A stretch of 64,000 nt of DNA. Origin: Paenibacillus prosopidis. Lineage in GTDB: Bacteria; Bacillota; Bacilli; Paenibacillales; Paenibacillaceae. The stretch lies in assembly GCF_003337375.1 (NCBI RefSeq), contig NZ_QPJD01000004.1, positions 62,001-126,000 of the forward strand, written 5' to 3'. Shown here one piece after another: positions 17,229-27,390 of this stretch (positions within the stretch are counted from its first letter, which is position 1; each line of letters begins with the position of its first letter). A program made the translations under genes and the position numbers. Below the pieces are notes generated by a model, which had not been told where the DNA came from, did no database searches, and saw only the letters and a list, made by a program, of their open reading frames with translations.

Positions 17229-17432
17229 TCATAGGAACAACCATTTTACTAAAAACACAACAACACCTGCAGTTAAGTTAAACCATCCGAGAAAACGTGA
17301 TACTTTTTGTTCCTTGTTCCTTGCAGCGGAGTGATGTCCTTTTGCATCGAAGACTAATATAAACAATCCGCTAAACAACCATAAGAATATGCCGTAATTG
17401 AGATAACTAATGGAATAGCCGCCGCCAAGCAA
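17229..17432 (-). CDS. Small two-helix membrane protein at the end of ger operon 1 (D-type gene)
   Basis: The 67-residue protein has two hydrophobic segments (FLWLFSGLFILVF and WFNLTAGVVVFLVKWLFL) joined by a polar loop (DAKGHHSAARNKEQK). The start is TTG 17432, with a perfect AAGGAGG eight bases upstream. The longer frame from 17465 has no ribosome site. It follows the GerC gene by 37 bp. Short two-helix genes of this size at the end of germinant receptor operons (D genes) are known in Bacillus and modulate germination. Assignment to that group is by position, size and topology, not by clear sequence identity. Confidence 0.6.
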   Translation of the reverse strand: MLGGGYSISYLNYGIFLWLFSGLFILVFDAKGHHSAARNKEQKVSRFLGWFNLTAGVVVFLVKWLFL

Positions 17433-17469
17433 ATTCGGTTTCCTCCTTAAATTCAAAATTGACAATCGG

Positions 17470-18705
17470 CTATCTAGCTTTCATGCCGATCCGTCTAACT
17501 TTTATGGTTACTTTAACATCGAACGTCATCTTTTTGTACATCTCTCTCCATCGCTCTGTGGTTTGAATATGCTTATTCCAATAGCCAGGTTCTTTCGCCC
17601 TCACATATTCACCGAAACCAAATATATCCGAACCTTTTTCCTGTGTTTTTTTTATAATATCCGAGTAAAGTTTCACCGAAGCCTCGGTTTGTTCTTGTTC
17701 GATTTCTTTGAGGATGTTAGGATCATTAATATTTATTGCCTCACTGATTTTTTCCTCTAGATTAACCTCGAGAGCAGTTGTAATCGTGAAATGAGGTATG
17801 CCGTTTTTGATTCGAACGTCCAATTTTGAGTTGCGGTGGGTAGCACCGGTTATTACCGTTTCGGATGAACCATCCAGCTTGACAAACACTTGATACCCCG
17901 CGGGATTCATCCCTTTAATTGCCATATAACCGCCTATTTCAAGCGGTTTCGTTATGCCTACCATTTTATCGGCTACAAAATAAGCCAAGCCTTTAATCTC
18001 TACATTTTGTTCTTTCTTAAGGCTGACATAAGGCAGAAATCCTTCTTGTCCTTTCTTAGAAGAATTACTCCAAAATATTCCTAGATAATCTTTCGGAAAC
18101 TTGCCCATCCGGATGCCTTCATCCAACGTTGACATAAGGTAGAGGGTAGGCACCCGCGCTAATTGTGGCGCAGCCTTCATGATCTCCAGCGCTTTTCCTT
18201 TTGAAATCATCATCCATGCCATTCTGCGCACTTCCGAATTACGGCGGAAATAATCATTGACATTTCCCAGTCCTTTTTTTGCTAATGCTTCAGATACAAC
18301 GATGACACGCAAGTGACCAAAAAAAAGTCTGCTGGAGAGCTGTTGCTGTAAATTCATAAAAGCATCATCGATGGAATGACCTACTACATCAATGATCCAT
18401 ACGGTTTCTGCCGAAGCACCCTTTCCTCCTCCGCCTTCACCCGGTCCGAGCGGAATCCGTCCCGGAAGGGCAATTTGAACGGCAACGCGAACCAGTCCTC
18501 TTTCCGGAGCTGGAAACGTGCCTTTAAGATGGGTAATGTCATCCTCTTCTCTCTCGGCTTCCGGCTCTGCGACGTCAATAGATACGCCCAAAACAACGGC
18601 TCTTTCCTCAATCTCCAGCCGGTCCCAGCACCCTGTAAGCAATGGCATCAAAACAGACACGGCGCACAATACTTTAACTGTTTTTATCCAAGTTCTTTTC
18701 TCCAA
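17470..18705 (-). CDS. Ger(x)C family spore germination lipoprotein (operon 1)
   Basis: The 411-residue protein has an N-terminal lipoprotein signal with lipobox LLTGC and the family motif WDRLEIEERAVVLG right after it. The length suits GerC/GerKC subunits, which sit on the outer face of the spore inner membrane as part of a nutrient receptor. The start is TTG behind GAGAGG. It overlaps the GerB gene by 32 bp, pointing to coupled translation. The order here is A-B-C plus a small gene. The nutrient sensed cannot be read from the sequence. Confidence 0.92.
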   Translation of the reverse strand: MEKRTWIKTVKVLCAVSVLMPLLTGCWDRLEIEERAVVLGVSIDVAEPEAEREEDDITHLKGTFPAPERGLVRVAVQIALPGRIPLGPGEGGGGKGASAETVWIIDVVGHSIDDAFMNLQQQLSSRLFFGHLRVIVVSEALAKKGLGNVNDYFRRNSEVRRMAWMMISKGKALEIMKAAPQLARVPTLYLMSTLDEGIRMGKFPKDYLGIFWSNSSKKGQEGFLPYVSLKKEQNVEIKGLAYFVADKMVGITKPLEIGGYMAIKGMNPAGYQVFVKLDGSSETVITGATHRNSKLDVRIKNGIPHFTITTALEVNLEEKISEAININDPNILKEIEQEQTEASVKLYSDIIKKTQEKGSDIFGFGEYVRAKEPGYWNKHIQTTERWREMYKKMTFDVKVTIKVRRIGMKAR

Positions 18706-19804
18706 CAGGATTACCTCTCTTTTTACGAAAGATAGAAATCAGCAGCAGCAGGCCCGGATAGCCGATGGTAAGGGAGAGTCCGATGCGTCCAACGGTTTCG
18801 ATAATGCCATACAACTGTACAATGTTTTGAGGCAGCATGGCCGTTATAAAGACAAATGGCAAAATGAATAAAGAGAATATTTTATGGTCACGCAATCGAA
18901 ACAGGTGATTTATCGCCTGAATAGTAAGAAAATAACTAGAAAGCAAAGTGGTAAATACAGCGGTAACCCAGACAGCGAGAAATGCCGCATCGAGACGCTC
19001 TAAAATATTGGCAGGCAGGGAGGTCGCCTTCGCTAATTCCAGAGTCGGCCAAAGCAGCTGCTTTATCTCTTCTGCGCCAAATACACTAACCGCGGCGACG
19101 ACGAGTATGACGTATAGGCCGCCGGCAATAAGCATTCCAAATATACTAGCCCTCATCGCCCTCTCAGGCCGCCGCATGGAAGGAATGACTAAGGTCATGA
19201 TGAAGGAGCCTTGAAATAGCGCAGCAATAGTTAAAATACCTTTCATCGTCCCATTCGGTTCATTGCCCCATATAGGCTGCAGATTGATTACATCGCCATT
19301 ATTCAATGAAAGCGCGACGATCAACAAAGCCGGAAATAAAAGTAATGGAAAATAAAAATGATGGATGTAAGCAAATGTCGTGGTGTCATTGCGTGTTGAA
19401 ATGGCTGCGAGCAGCAGCATAACGATAACGGTAACTTCTACAGGGGTTGTTTTCAGTACTGAAGTAACGACGACTTCGCCGAACTCACGTGCGGCGAGAG
19501 ATGTTAATACGGCAAAGAAAACGATAATAAAAGCACTGCCGAGCCAAGCAAACCATTTCCCAAGGATGTCCTCGCTGTATTGAACGATTGATTTATTAGG
19601 AAACCGCATACCAAGCACCGTAATGAATACCAATCCGACAAAGGCTACCATCATACCGAGAAAGGTAACGAGAGGAGCTCCTGAATCCGCTGCGCGTACG
19701 GCAAAAAGCGGGAGTGGAAGCACACCTACTCCGATTATGGTGCTAATAAGAATGGCGGCTGCTTGGATGACGGTAATCTGGCGAGTCTCCATTAATGTCA
19801 ACAT
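18674..19804 (-). CDS. GerAB/GerKB-type endospore germination permease (operon 1)
   Basis: The protein of about 372-376 residues belongs to the APC-like spore germination permease family and has roughly ten membrane segments. METRQITVIQAAAILISTII marks the usual start. The first ATG (19804) is directly adjacent to its possible ribosome site, so the METRQ methionine at 19792 is a likely alternative. In germinant receptors this subunit binds the nutrient. It lies between the A and C genes, 6 bp from A and overlapping C. Confidence 0.92.
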   Translation of the reverse strand: MLTLMETRQITVIQAAAILISTIIGVGVLPLPLFAVRAADSGAPLVTFLGMMVAFVGLVFITVLGMRFPNKSIVQYSEDILGKWFAWLGSAFIIVFFAVLTSLAAREFGEVVVTSVLKTTPVEVTVIVMLLLAAISTRNDTTTFAYIHHFYFPLLLFPALLIVALSLNNGDVINLQPIWGNEPNGTMKGILTIAALFQGSFIMTLVIPSMRRPERAMRASIFGMLIAGGLYVILVVAAVSVFGAEEIKQLLWPTLELAKATSLPANILERLDAAFLAVWVTAVFTTLLSSYFLTIQAINHLFRLRDHKIFSLFILPFVFITAMLPQNIVQLYGIIETVGRIGLSLTIGYPGLLLLISIFRKKRGNPVGEKNLDKNS

Positions 19805-19810
19805 CCCTTC

Positions 19811-21424
19811 TTATTTTTGATATTTCGATGGATCAAGCACATTTTCTTCCGTATTCTTGAGATCTTCATAAGTATGCCCGCCTAATTTTGTCTCATCTAC
19901 AGGCTGCAAGAAGGCTGGTCTTTTCCTCATCCACCATAGAGGGCCTCGCACCAACAAATCCTTCATTCCTTGAAAATCTCCGGGAACAAGCGGGCTCAAG
20001 TAAGGAACGCCAAACGATTTAAGTGACAAGAGGTGATTCGCAATAACGATCAGTCCGATCATGACCCCGTAAAGGCCAAAGACACCCGCCATAATAATGA
20101 GCGGAAAGCGTAAAAGCCGCAGTGCGAGTGCCGCATTATAAGCTGGTGTCGCAAAGGAACCGATTGTTGTTAACGCGATAATGACGACGGTAATCGGGCT
20201 GGCAAAGCCGGCAGCCACGGCAGCCTGTCCGACAACAAGTACGCCGACGATGGAGAGGGCGCCCCCGACCTGCTGAGGCAAACGGATCGTCGCTTCGCGC
20301 AATACTTCCATTGATATTTCAATAATCAATACTTCAATGACGGCCGGAAAAGGAACACCCGCTCTCCCGCCTGCTACGGCTACGGCAAACTCCGTCGGAA
20401 TCAACTCCGGATTAAAGGAAATGATCGAAACATAAAGCGAGGGAAAAACTAATGAAAACATTAAAGCGATAAGCCTTGCCATACGAATAGAGCTCATTAA
20501 CAAATATCGTTCGGTATAGTCCTCTACGGTTTGATAAAACTGGCTGAAGACGGTTGGAATAACCAAAGCTAAGGGAGACCCGTCGACTAAGATGGCAATC
20601 CTTCCCTCCAGCAGGTTTGCAACTACTTTATCCGGACGTTCCGTATACTGAACTTGAGGAAACGGCGAAAGATGATTATCCTCGATATACTGTTCCAGAT
20701 ATCCCGAATCCAGCACGGCATCAATATCGATTTTGGAAAGGCGTTTGTTCAGTTCCTTCACAAGATCCGGATTTGTAATGCCTTCCATATAAAAAACAGC
20801 TACCGTTGATTTCGTTCTGCGGCCGATTTCCATCGTTTGGATTCGAAGATCGGTCGATTGCAACCTGTATCGGATCAGACCGATATTCGTCCCAATCGGT
20901 TCGATAAAGCCTTCCCGCGGACCTCTAATCACCTGCTCGGTTGCCGGTTGATCTATAGATCTCTTTTCAATACTGCGCATACCTACAAAAAAAGCTTCTT
21001 CAATTCCTTCAACGGCAATTACAGTCCCGCCACGCAAAATGCCTTCAACCAAAGTAGCGAGTTTCTGTTCCGACTTCCCTTCGCTGTGGTACAGGGTCTC
21101 GTTCAACAGAACATCCTTTAATTGATCCTGCTCAATGGATCTTCCTTCCAGATGAGAGGGGGGATACATTAATGGTTTTAAAATATCCTCGTTTAACAAC
21201 GTTTGATTGATCATATTGGAAAAGTAAAACATGGCAGCCGGGTACTTCCCGAATACATGGAATTTGCGCATGCTAAAATCGTCGTTCACGCCTAAGATGC
21301 CCTTGATAAAAGTGATGGTATCTTCAAGATTGCCGGTTACTCTATCATTTTTATGCTCTTCTAAAAAAAGACTCGGAACAGCGGCATTCGATTTTGTTTT
21401 CGACTTTTTGAACCCTCTAAGCAT
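19811..21424 (-). CDS. GerA-type spore germination protein (operon 1)
   Basis: The protein of about 537 residues starts with a large soluble domain and ends with several membrane helices (about 300-490), as in the GerAA/GerKA family. Family landmarks include the ILVDGSPLALVIPTVF stretch and VAVAGGRAGVPFPAVIEVLI. The start chosen is ATG 21424 with GGTGAGTGAG upstream; a GTG five codons earlier (21439) is possible. It is the first gene of ger operon 1. It is normally expressed in the forespore under sigma G, but I could not identify a convincing sigma G promoter. Confidence 0.92.
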   Translation of the reverse strand: MLRGFKKSKTKSNAAVPSLFLEEHKNDRVTGNLEDTITFIKGILGVNDDFSMRKFHVFGKYPAAMFYFSNMINQTLLNEDILKPLMYPPSHLEGRSIEQDQLKDVLLNETLYHSEGKSEQKLATLVEGILRGGTVIAVEGIEEAFFVGMRSIEKRSIDQPATEQVIRGPREGFIEPIGTNIGLIRYRLQSTDLRIQTMEIGRRTKSTVAVFYMEGITNPDLVKELNKRLSKIDIDAVLDSGYLEQYIEDNHLSPFPQVQYTERPDKVVANLLEGRIAILVDGSPLALVIPTVFSQFYQTVEDYTERYLLMSSIRMARLIALMFSLVFPSLYVSIISFNPELIPTEFAVAVAGGRAGVPFPAVIEVLIIEISMEVLREATIRLPQQVGGALSIVGVLVVGQAAVAAGFASPITVVIIALTTIGSFATPAYNAALALRLLRFPLIIMAGVFGLYGVMIGLIVIANHLLSLKSFGVPYLSPLVPGDFQGMKDLLVRGPLWWMRKRPAFLQPVDETKLGGHTYEDLKNTEENVLDPSKYQK

Positions 21425-21569
21425 AGAAATCTCACTCACCGTCCAATCGCTATAATAGAATTTCTCTAAAAGAAGGAAGTAATTACTCCTTCTAATCTTT
21501 TACATATCATAGCGGTTTTAATCATTTAGCTGACCCGGTTTGATTGTTTCCCCGCGATTAAACCAGAAA

Positions 21570-21614
21570 AAGACGATCCTGTTCCGACAAAATTGCCGGG
21601 TTCAGAATCGTCTT
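21570..21614 (-). terminator. Terminator of the GH50-like gene
   Basis: Arms AAGACGATCCTGTT (21570-21583) and TTCAGAATCGTCTT (21601-21614) pair over 12 bases, and the minus strand then runs into TTTTTC. It isolates the GH50-like gene from the ger operon 1 promoter. Confidence 0.8.
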
Positions 21615-21644
21615 CTTGGATCGAACCAAATCTAACTGCTTTAT

Positions 21645-23627
21645 TTAAAATCCCGTCTTCGGAATTTCCTTCGGACATTCCCCGTAAGGCTCGATTTCTC
21701 CTATCCGAATCTCATACATCCGGTCGTAAGCCTGCCTCATTGCTTCGGTGAACGGGCGGTAGGGCTGCTGGCAAACGTCAACCGCACCGATCTGATAATT
21801 CTCTCCGTCGAACCGTCCCAATACGGGCTGATCGTTTAATTGAAAATAATGGACGCCGATTAGCTCCGGAATAGATGCCGCCTGCTCTACAAAGTAACGA
21901 TAGGCCAGCCCTCTGTCCTCCTGTGTTGCAACCGCGCGAATACCGTAAGCCAGCATTCCAACGTCAGCGGCTCCAAAATGAAACTCGCCAATCATGACTG
22001 GTATATTCAGACGCTTACTGATCCGTTCGATTAGCTGCCGATCCGGCTGAAATTGATAACAATTAATCGAAAATACGTCGAATAGCTCACAGCCCTCGAG
22101 CAGATCGTCATTGGCAACCCATGCATACCGCATCCCCAGATTCAAGTGATGGGGATCCGCTTCCTTGCAATAACGGGCAGGAACCTCCACATAACGGCGT
22201 ATCATCATCCGGTTGAATGCTGCAAAATCTTCTTTGCTTGCACTGCTTTCAGTAATTTCAACCTTCCGACAATCCAAAAGCTGTTCAAAATGCAGGTAAG
22301 AGGTTTCCCAGGCCGCATTCAAATGGCCAATAACCTCATATTTTTCCTCTACCCAAGCGACAAACCGCTTTTTACAGTCAAACACGAATGGATGCCGTAG
22401 CATTTCCTCCGTCAAATCCAATCCGTCAACAAATGCCCAGTGGGGTTCGTTCCGCATAAAATAGCCTACTAATCTGCGATCCTCCTTAAAGGAAAGCAGC
22501 TGCTCCGCAAATGCCATTGCATTCTGCTCATATTCCGGGCTAAACACATCGGGAAAATCGCGAAAGATCGTAGCCTTCGTTGTTGGGAAATCGAACATCG
22601 GATACACATACGGGAGCTCGGAGCGGCCGATAAAATCTGCTCCCGACCAATTCCCGACCGTATTGATTCCCCATTCCTTTAACCGGTGCTCCGTAAGGTC
22701 GGCCCAAGCCTCCCGCCATTCCTCTCCAAAGGCGCAAATCAAGTTGCTCACAGCAAAGCTGTAGCTATGGGAGCTCCATGCGTCGCGAAACGGTCCGTCC
22801 ACAGCCGGAAGCGGAGGGATCAGATGCTCCATTCCATTTACCCGCATGTGATCATGCGGGTTGACGCAATCCATTCCCGTACTGAACAGCGCATAACCCT
22901 CAGGATCAACGAACCACCAGTTTTTACCGTCGAATTCTGTGCGAAAATAGCCGGAAGGTTCAAAACAAAGCTTCTTCCATCCTCCGTAATGCCCCATACT
23001 CGCATGCGTTTGATTATTTTCACGCGCTGTATCCCGCTCCTTATTGAGCATATGGATAAGCTCTTCCAGGGACTGAGTCTTTCCAGCCCAATCCTTACCC
23101 GTTAATTGACCAAGCTCATCAATGTAGGGAGCAGCTTCATATTCGAAATCCGGCAGCGAGCGGCTTAGCGTTAGCCCGGACAATTCAAAGCTTCTCACTG
23201 CAACAGATTCAATCGTCGAAATGGCAAAACCGCTTATGCGCCTCCGGTCAACGGAAGAATCGCCCCGCAGCACGGATTGCATAATGCCCGGGTACCGGTC
23301 AAGAAACAGTCTTTCCCCATTCAAAGCCTGCAAAGGCAGGCAAATCTTTGTTTTCACATAAGGCAGCAGGCCGTAATGGACGGTAATCGACCGGTTTCCT
23401 TCTTCGTAAAAGGTAAACAGCAGCACCAGCACATTATGAGATTCATGGTATGCCTCTGCGGTTAGATAATCGTATTCAGGCCAGTCTACCGTTCGGCATT
23501 GGGACTCATCCAAGCGAATGCTACCGCCATCTTTGCCGGTTACTACCTGAAACCGGTTTTTTTCCTTGATGTTCAGCTGCGAAGCTGAATCCGTATGAAA
23601 CGAGGCTGCCGAGAAAACATAGGTCAT
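21645..23627 (-). CDS. GH50-like (beta-agarase type) glycoside hydrolase
   Basis: The 660-residue protein has a beta-rich N-terminal part (about 1-200) and a TIM-barrel catalytic part. Landmarks shared with GH50 agarases are KNWWFVDPEGYALFSTG (235-251), acid/base E394 in GYFMRNEPHW, nucleophile E548 in MIGEFHFGA, and the segment VHYFQLNDQP with GRFDGENYQIG near residue 610. No signal peptide is present, so it probably acts on imported oligosaccharides, perhaps galactose-containing ones. It lies 16 bp behind the YtcP permease in one operon. Substrate use outside agar is possible, since agar is unlikely for a soil organism. Confidence 0.72.
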   Translation of the reverse strand: MTYVFSAASFHTDSASQLNIKEKNRFQVVTGKDGGSIRLDESQCRTVDWPEYDYLTAEAYHESHNVLVLLFTFYEEGNRSITVHYGLLPYVKTKICLPLQALNGERLFLDRYPGIMQSVLRGDSSVDRRRISGFAISTIESVAVRSFELSGLTLSRSLPDFEYEAAPYIDELGQLTGKDWAGKTQSLEELIHMLNKERDTARENNQTHASMGHYGGWKKLCFEPSGYFRTEFDGKNWWFVDPEGYALFSTGMDCVNPHDHMRVNGMEHLIPPLPAVDGPFRDAWSSHSYSFAVSNLICAFGEEWREAWADLTEHRLKEWGINTVGNWSGADFIGRSELPYVYPMFDFPTTKATIFRDFPDVFSPEYEQNAMAFAEQLLSFKEDRRLVGYFMRNEPHWAFVDGLDLTEEMLRHPFVFDCKKRFVAWVEEKYEVIGHLNAAWETSYLHFEQLLDCRKVEITESSASKEDFAAFNRMMIRRYVEVPARYCKEADPHHLNLGMRYAWVANDDLLEGCELFDVFSINCYQFQPDRQLIERISKRLNIPVMIGEFHFGAADVGMLAYGIRAVATQEDRGLAYRYFVEQAASIPELIGVHYFQLNDQPVLGRFDGENYQIGAVDVCQQPYRPFTEAMRQAYDRMYEIRIGEIEPYGECPKEIPKTGF

Positions 23628-23643
23628 GCTTCACCCGCCCTTT

Positions 23644-24522
23644 CTATTCTTTTACAGCGCCGAGCACGATGCCCTTAACGAAATATTTTTGCAAAAACGG
23701 ATAAACGAGCAAAATAGGCAGTGCGCCGATAAAGATCTGAGCCGCTTTGACGGTACGCTGTGACAGGTTTTCCAAATCCTCCGGATTGATGCTCATCTTG
23801 CTGAAATCCTGCTGAACGACGACAGTCTGCAGGAAAGTGGCCAGCGGATACTTCGACGTATCCATCATATAAATGAGCCCGTCGAACCAGGAATTCCAAT
23901 GCCCTACAAGCGTAAACAGCGTAATCGTCGCAAGGGCAGGCATCGATATCGGCAGATGGATATAAAACAAAATCCGGAACAGCCCGGCACCGTCGATCAG
24001 CGCCGCTTCTTCGAGCTCGCCGGGAATCGTGCGGAAAAAGTTCATCATCAGAATCATATTATAAACGCTTAATGCCGGCGGCAGTACAAGCGCCCATATC
24101 GTGTTGATCAGACCAAGGTTAGTAATAAGAATATAGCCGGGAACCAGCCCTCCTGAAAAGAGCATCGTAAACACGAAAAACCACATATAGCCGTTCCGGC
24201 TTTTAAATTCCTTATATTTCTTGGACAAGGCATATCCTGCGAAAATGATGACCGCCATTCCGATTCCGGTTCCCAGAACGGTACGATATACCGAATATAG
24301 CAGAGCCTTTATAAAAGCAGGATTATCGACCGTCTTCTGATAGGATTCAAGTGTGAAGTCCACCGGCCATAAATTGACGATGTTGGCCGTCGCTGCCGAC
24401 TTCCCGCTCAAAGACACAGCAAACACATGAAGAAGCGGCAAAATGCAAATCAGCGACATCGTAATGAGAAACAAATGATTAAAAACGTTAAATACCTTAT
24501 AGCCGTTCGATTTATAGTACAT
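23644..24522 (-). CDS. Carbohydrate ABC transporter permease, YtcP type
   Basis: The 292-residue inner membrane protein has six predicted helices, the N-terminal KVFNVFNHLFLITMSL leader typical of YtcP/LplC, and the EAA loop (EEAALIDGAGLFRILFYIHLP). It forms the channel with the LplB-type protein coded 18 bp upstream. The start has GGGGGAG upstream. The GH50-like gene follows directly, which suggests import of its substrate. Confidence 0.92.
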   Translation of the reverse strand: MYYKSNGYKVFNVFNHLFLITMSLICILPLLHVFAVSLSGKSAATANIVNLWPVDFTLESYQKTVDNPAFIKALLYSVYRTVLGTGIGMAVIIFAGYALSKKYKEFKSRNGYMWFFVFTMLFSGGLVPGYILITNLGLINTIWALVLPPALSVYNMILMMNFFRTIPGELEEAALIDGAGLFRILFYIHLPISMPALATITLFTLVGHWNSWFDGLIYMMDTSKYPLATFLQTVVVQQDFSKMSINPEDLENLSQRTVKAAQIFIGALPILLVYPFLQKYFVKGIVLGAVKE

Positions 24523-24540
24523 GGCTTCTCCCCCTCTCTC

Positions 24541-25500
24541 TTAGAAAATCCTGTAATTCGCGAATTTATAAGCCATTCGGTACGAGATGATGATTAGTAC
24601 AAAGCTAATGATTGATTTAAACAATCCCACCGCCGTTGCAAAGCTGAAATCCCCTTTAAGCATGGCTGAGCGGTACACATAGGTATCAATGACATCCCCC
24701 TTGTCGTATACCAAAGGGTTGTACAGGTTAAAAATTTGGTCGAAGCCCGCGTTAAGCACATTGCCCAGCTGCAGCGTCGCCACTACGACAATAATCGGCA
24801 GCATGGTCGGAAGCGTGACGTTGATTGTCTGCTGCAGACGGGTCGCCCCATCGACCTCGGCAGCCTCGTACAATGCGGGATTCACGGCTGTAATCGCAGC
24901 CAGATAGATGATCATACCGAATCCGAATTCCTTCCATATATCACTGACGACGACAACGAACCGGAACCAGTCTCCGTCGCCAAGAAAGAATATAGGCTGC
25001 GAGCCGAACCAATCGGTCAGCATCCGATTGACCAGTCCGCCCTTAACCGACAACAGGTCAATCAGAATGCCGCCAAGGATAACCCAGGATAAGAAATGGG
25101 GAAGGTAGACCAGTGTTTGGATGCCTCGTTTAATACCGCTTTTGCGGATTTCATTAAGCAGTAAAGCGAATACGATCGGAACAAACAATCCGCAAACGAT
25201 CTTTAACACCGAAATGATCAGCGTGTTCCAAATGACCTGAACAGATTCATCAAACATGAATAAAGACTGAAAATGCTTAAACCCTACCCAATCCGATTTA
25301 AAAAATCCGAGCCATGGCTTGTAGTCCTGAAAAGCCATAACAAGTCCGAATATCGGGAGATAATGAAACACCAACGCAATGATTAACGCCGGTAGTATCA
25401 ATACGTGCAGAGGCCAAGTCTTCTTAAACCCCCTCTTCCATTTCGACTCCGCTCTGACCGCGGGAGTATGTGCGGAAGGCTCACTCAGCCCGCTCCTCAT
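24541..25500 (-). CDS. Sugar ABC transporter permease, LplB type
   Basis: The 319-residue membrane protein has a basic leader, a first helix at about 32-50 and the EAA loop (YEAAEVDGATRLQQTINVTLP, within about 210-232). The ATG follows GAGGAG. It opens the operon permease-permease-GH50-like. The gene for the two-component kinase starts 157 bp away on the other strand, so the two promoters share this gap. Confidence 0.92.
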   Translation of the reverse strand: MRSGLSEPSAHTPAVRAESKWKRGFKKTWPLHVLILPALIIALVFHYLPIFGLVMAFQDYKPWLGFFKSDWVGFKHFQSLFMFDESVQVIWNTLIISVLKIVCGLFVPIVFALLLNEIRKSGIKRGIQTLVYLPHFLSWVILGGILIDLLSVKGGLVNRMLTDWFGSQPIFFLGDGDWFRFVVVVSDIWKEFGFGMIIYLAAITAVNPALYEAAEVDGATRLQQTINVTLPTMLPIIVVVATLQLGNVLNAGFDQIFNLYNPLVYDKGDVIDTYVYRSAMLKGDFSFATAVGLFKSIISFVLIIISYRMAYKFANYRIF

Positions 25501-25656
25501 ACGCCAATCTCCTCTCTATAATTACCATGATTACACTTGCAAACGCTTCTGCTACTATTATATCAACGGGCTTCGTCCCAACCTATGATAAGGTCTTAAC
25601 ATCTATATCCCCACTCATAACCTGTTTCATTAATCTCAGCCCGGGCGGTGACGATC

Positions 25657-27390
25657 ATGATAAAATATAAAATATTCCACAAGCTTCTCATCATGCTGGC
25701 CGTATTGCTCGTTCCGGCCACGCTGCTGTTTGCGTATGCCAACCAGACGAGCGAAAACGTTGTCAAGGAAACCTTGGAAAATTCAGCGTCGAAGCAGCTT
25801 GAATTTACGATGCAGCGGCTGGAGCAGTCGTTAAGGCAGCTCGAAATACAAACGTTATTGCTTGTGAACGACTCCAGCATCAAGGCATATGCCAGTTCAT
25901 GGGAGTTTCCCGAATACGTCAACCATTTGCTCATGCGTAAAAATGTGGAAGAGAAGCTTATACTGCAAAGTCAGGTAGATTCGCTTATTCATGAGTTGAC
26001 GGTTTATTGGCCAGCGAGCGAGGAAGTCATATCAACGTCCGATCAAGCGGATTTTAACCGTGTACTGCTCTCCCATACACCTAAAAACCGGTGGCTGGTC
26101 CGCAAAGAGGAAGGACAGCTATCCTTTCATCTCTATTTCACGAACCCTTCGATTACAAAACCCGATTTGTCGAATGTCGTATCCATCGTGGAGACAACCT
26201 TCACGAGCGACTATTTGCGGTCGGTTCTCGAGGGGCTTGATTCCTCCGGTAACGGCAACTCCTTCTTTTATTTTCCCGGGGGAGAGCTGATCGCTAATGA
26301 TGAAGTGAACGGAAATATGATCTCGCTCTTGGAGAAAAAGAACGTATTCAATTATACTTCCTCCTCTCAGCCGCAGCTTACCGTGTTAGAGATGGACGGC
26401 GTGGAGTATTTGATTCAAACGATTCACAGCCCTTCGCTAGGCGGCATCCTTGTCAGTTATATTAAAATTAACGAGTTTCTTAATCCATTGAACCATGTAA
26501 ATTTGCTCGTCAACGGCAGCTTAATTTTGTTGTTTATATCCGGTGTTGCGATTTCCTATTTGTTTTACCGGCATTTCCGGATTCCGTTCGGCTACTTAGT
26601 CAGAAAAATTGAAAATTTGGGTGCAGGAGATTATACAAGCAGAGCGACTGTCAAAACGAACAACGAATTCGACTATTTATTTGAACGCTTTAATGATATG
26701 GCCTCGCGTATACAAGCTCTGATCGAAAACGTATACGAAGAACGCGTACGTACGCAGGAGGCGGAATATAAACATCTTCAATCGCAAATCAATCCGCATT
26801 TCTTGTACAACTGCCTTTTCTATATTGTGAGCATGGCGAATAAATCGCCCGAAGCCGTCATTTCCATGGCTAAAAACCTGTCCCAATTTTACCGCCACAT
26901 CACCCGGAAAGCGGGTACCGACACGACGCTGGCTGACGAAATCCGCTTGATAGAAAGCTATCTTGAAGTGCAATCGATGCGCAACAAGCGTCTTCGGTAC
27001 GAAATCGATATTCCGGCGCCTATGCTCGAAATGTCAGTACCTACCTTATTGCTGCAGCCGCTTGTAGAGAATGCAGTCGTACATGGCATAGAGCAAAAAC
27101 GTGAATCTGGACGCATTCGAATCATCGGCGTAAAAGTAAATAACCAATTCCGGATAACCGTAGATGATGATGGCACAGGCTTAAGCAGCGAAGCCCTTCA
27201 AGCGCTTATGAACCAGGTTCACAATCGTCAATCAGCGGACGAGACAGGCTGCGGCTTATCGAATATCCACCATAGGCTGATCCATCGTTTTGGACCCGAA
27301 TCCGGATTATCCTTTTCAACCAATGAGTGGAAGGGCTTTCGGGTAACCCTTCAATTATCGTATAGGACACAGGAGGAGTCAGTCACATGA
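25657..27390 (+). CDS. YesM-type sensor histidine kinase
   Basis: The 577-residue protein has a membrane helix at about residues 9-27, an extracytoplasmic domain, a second helix at about 281-305, a HAMP linker (306-358), and H381 in SQINPHFLYNCL as the phosphorylated histidine. The HATPase motifs are PLVENAVVHG and DDDGTGL. The start chosen is ATG 25657 with GGGCGGTG upstream; a GTG three codons earlier is less well placed. It overlaps the regulator gene by 4 bp. It sits between the permease genes and the binding-protein gene of the same transport system and probably senses its sugar. Confidence 0.92.
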   Translation: MIKYKIFHKLLIMLAVLLVPATLLFAYANQTSENVVKETLENSASKQLEFTMQRLEQSLRQLEIQTLLLVNDSSIKAYASSWEFPEYVNHLLMRKNVEEKLILQSQVDSLIHELTVYWPASEEVISTSDQADFNRVLLSHTPKNRWLVRKEEGQLSFHLYFTNPSITKPDLSNVVSIVETTFTSDYLRSVLEGLDSSGNGNSFFYFPGGELIANDEVNGNMISLLEKKNVFNYTSSSQPQLTVLEMDGVEYLIQTIHSPSLGGILVSYIKINEFLNPLNHVNLLVNGSLILLFISGVAISYLFYRHFRIPFGYLVRKIENLGAGDYTSRATVKTNNEFDYLFERFNDMASRIQALIENVYEERVRTQEAEYKHLQSQINPHFLYNCLFYIVSMANKSPEAVISMAKNLSQFYRHITRKAGTDTTLADEIRLIESYLEVQSMRNKRLRYEIDIPAPMLEMSVPTLLLQPLVENAVVHGIEQKRESGRIRIIGVKVNNQFRITVDDDGTGLSSEALQALMNQVHNRQSADETGCGLSNIHHRLIHRFGPESGLSFSTNEWKGFRVTLQLSYRTQEESVT

